A DNA stretch of 5,324 nt from the NCBI GenBank assembly GCA_937138955.1, contig CAKZPJ010000373.1, positions 1-5,324 of the forward strand, in the 5' to 3' direction. A program made the translations under genes and the position numbers. The notes beneath the pieces were generated by a model, which was not told the DNA's origin, ran no database searches, and was given only the letters and a program-made list of their open reading frames with translations. Shown here piece by piece: positions 4,690 through 5,324 of the stretch. How positions within the stretch are numbered: position 1 is the first letter of the stretch; each line of letters begins with the position of its first letter. This stretch comes from an uncultured Flammeovirgaceae bacterium (GTDB lineage Bacteria; Bacteroidota; Bacteroidia; Cytophagales; Cyclobacteriaceae).

Positions 4690-5324
4690 CTGAATACCAA
4701 CTCAACCATATCCATCCTCATGTCAGTACGAGATACTGAGCAGTACTTGCCTGAGTGCTTAGACTCTATCGTAGCGCAAACCTATGATAATTGGGAGTTG
4801 GTGGCGGTGAACAATGAATCATCGGATCGCTCGATGGCGATTATGCAGGAGTATAGTCAGCGAGATTCCCGCGTCCGGGTGTTTAATACGGATAGGGAGG
4901 GGCTGGTTCCGGCATTGCAAACCTCCTATCGGCACTCGCGCGGAAAACTTCTTACCCGCATGGACTCAGACGATATTATGCCACCCGATAAGCTGGAGGT
5001 AATGCATCGCACCTGGCAACAGCACGGAAAAGGAACGGTGGTAGCTGGTGGGATCAAGTACTTTGTGGATGGGGGCGAGGTAGGCGGTGGTTTTCGGCGC
5101 TATGAGCGATGGTTGAACCAGATTGCGAAAGAGCAAACCTACTATGAGGAGATTTACCGCGAGTGTGTCATTCCCTCCCAATGCTGGCTGGTGCATCGGG
5201 ATGATTTTGAAGCGGCGGGAGAATTCACCCCCGAAGTTTACCCGGAAGATTACGACCTGTGCTTCCGGTTTTATCAGCAAAAGCTCCCAGTGATTGGAAT
5301 AGATAAGGTTTTAAATTACTGCCG
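4690..5324 (+). CDS. Family 2 glycosyltransferase, partial (runs off right edge)
   Basis: A GT-A-fold glycosyltransferase, 211 codons visible, which would transfer a sugar from a nucleotide-sugar to a glycan or lipid acceptor in the cytoplasm. Numbering is from CTG 4690. First strand TISILMSVRD (6-15); YLPECLDSIVAQTYDNWELV (19-38) is the classic GT2 segment. RMDSDD (90-95) is the metal-binding DxD motif, and PEDYDLCFR (from 185) is the conserved acidic ED block at the active site. The usual VDDGSTD is VNNESSD (40-46), with Asn for both acidic residues. The first ATG in frame (4720) would remove most of strand one, and an in-frame TAA stands at 4684. The only plausible starts between them are CTG 4690, giving (M)NTNSTISILM, or another non-standard codon. 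A predictor limited to ATG/GTG/TTG would begin at 4720. Acceptor and sugar are not predictable. The C-terminus is missing. Confidence 0.85.
   Translation, partial: MNTNSTISILMSVRDTEQYLPECLDSIVAQTYDNWELVAVNNESSDRSMAIMQEYSQRDSRVRVFNTDREGLVPALQTSYRHSRGKLLTRMDSDDIMPPDKLEVMHRTWQQHGKGTVVAGGIKYFVDGGEVGGGFRRYERWLNQIAKEQTYYEEIYRECVIPSQCWLVHRDDFEAAGEFTPEVYPEDYDLCFRFYQQKLPVIGIDKVLNYC

Noticed and set aside
4814..5280. Open frames on both strands within the glycosyltransferase gene
   Set aside because: They overlap the GT2 reading frame, which carries the DxD and ED motifs; neither has recognisable domains.

Overview
The window looks like chromosomal DNA of a Bacteroidota bacterium, most likely of the Cytophagia/Cytophagales kind. 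This rests on AT-rich gene leaders without clear Shine-Dalgarno sites, a signal peptide ending in the NA|Q pattern common in that phylum, a secreted DUF4412/GLPGLI-like protein, and an IS200-like REP-associated transposase of the Bacteroidota type. The genus cannot be read from the sequence.

Positions 1-61 hold the first 20 codons of a minus-strand short-chain dehydrogenase. A 164-base intergenic stretch carries an imperfect inverted repeat and a possible promoter. Next come two plus-strand genes, the permease (mlaE, 226-957) and ATPase (mlaF, 1051-1800) of an Mla-type lipid ABC transporter. A second imperfect inverted repeat lies in the 93 bases between them, and no MCE/MlaD gene follows inside the window. 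Positions 1801-2025 are non-coding apart from a weak hairpin. A secreted protein of unknown role lies at 2026-2700.

The most informative region is 2733-3420, a small REP-associated (Y1, HUH-type) transposase unit. Both ends carry the same 9-bp hairpin with a 5-base loop, embedded in inverted terminal sequences of about 50 bp. The transposase is dead. Its reading frame can be rebuilt to 181 codons, but a 14-base insertion breaks it near the start, and a 5-base tandem duplication breaks it just before the catalytic tyrosine motif. A TTG-initiated ORF of 134 codons still spans the middle and could mislead annotation.

On the other side, a minus-strand GH5 glycoside hydrolase lipoprotein (3424-4539) is divergent from a family 2 glycosyltransferase that runs off the right edge. 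The 150-base divergent region contains a 13-bp motif (12/13 match) placed as an inverted repeat just upstream of both starts. This may be a shared leader or operator. The glycosyltransferase appears to lack a standard start codon: homology requires codons upstream of the first ATG, and the only plausible start there is CTG.

I saw no tRNA, rRNA, CRISPR array or clear intrinsic terminator. Nothing here amounts to a new defence or metabolic system. The points of interest are the decaying REP/transposase unit, the repeated intergenic palindromes and the shared leader motif.
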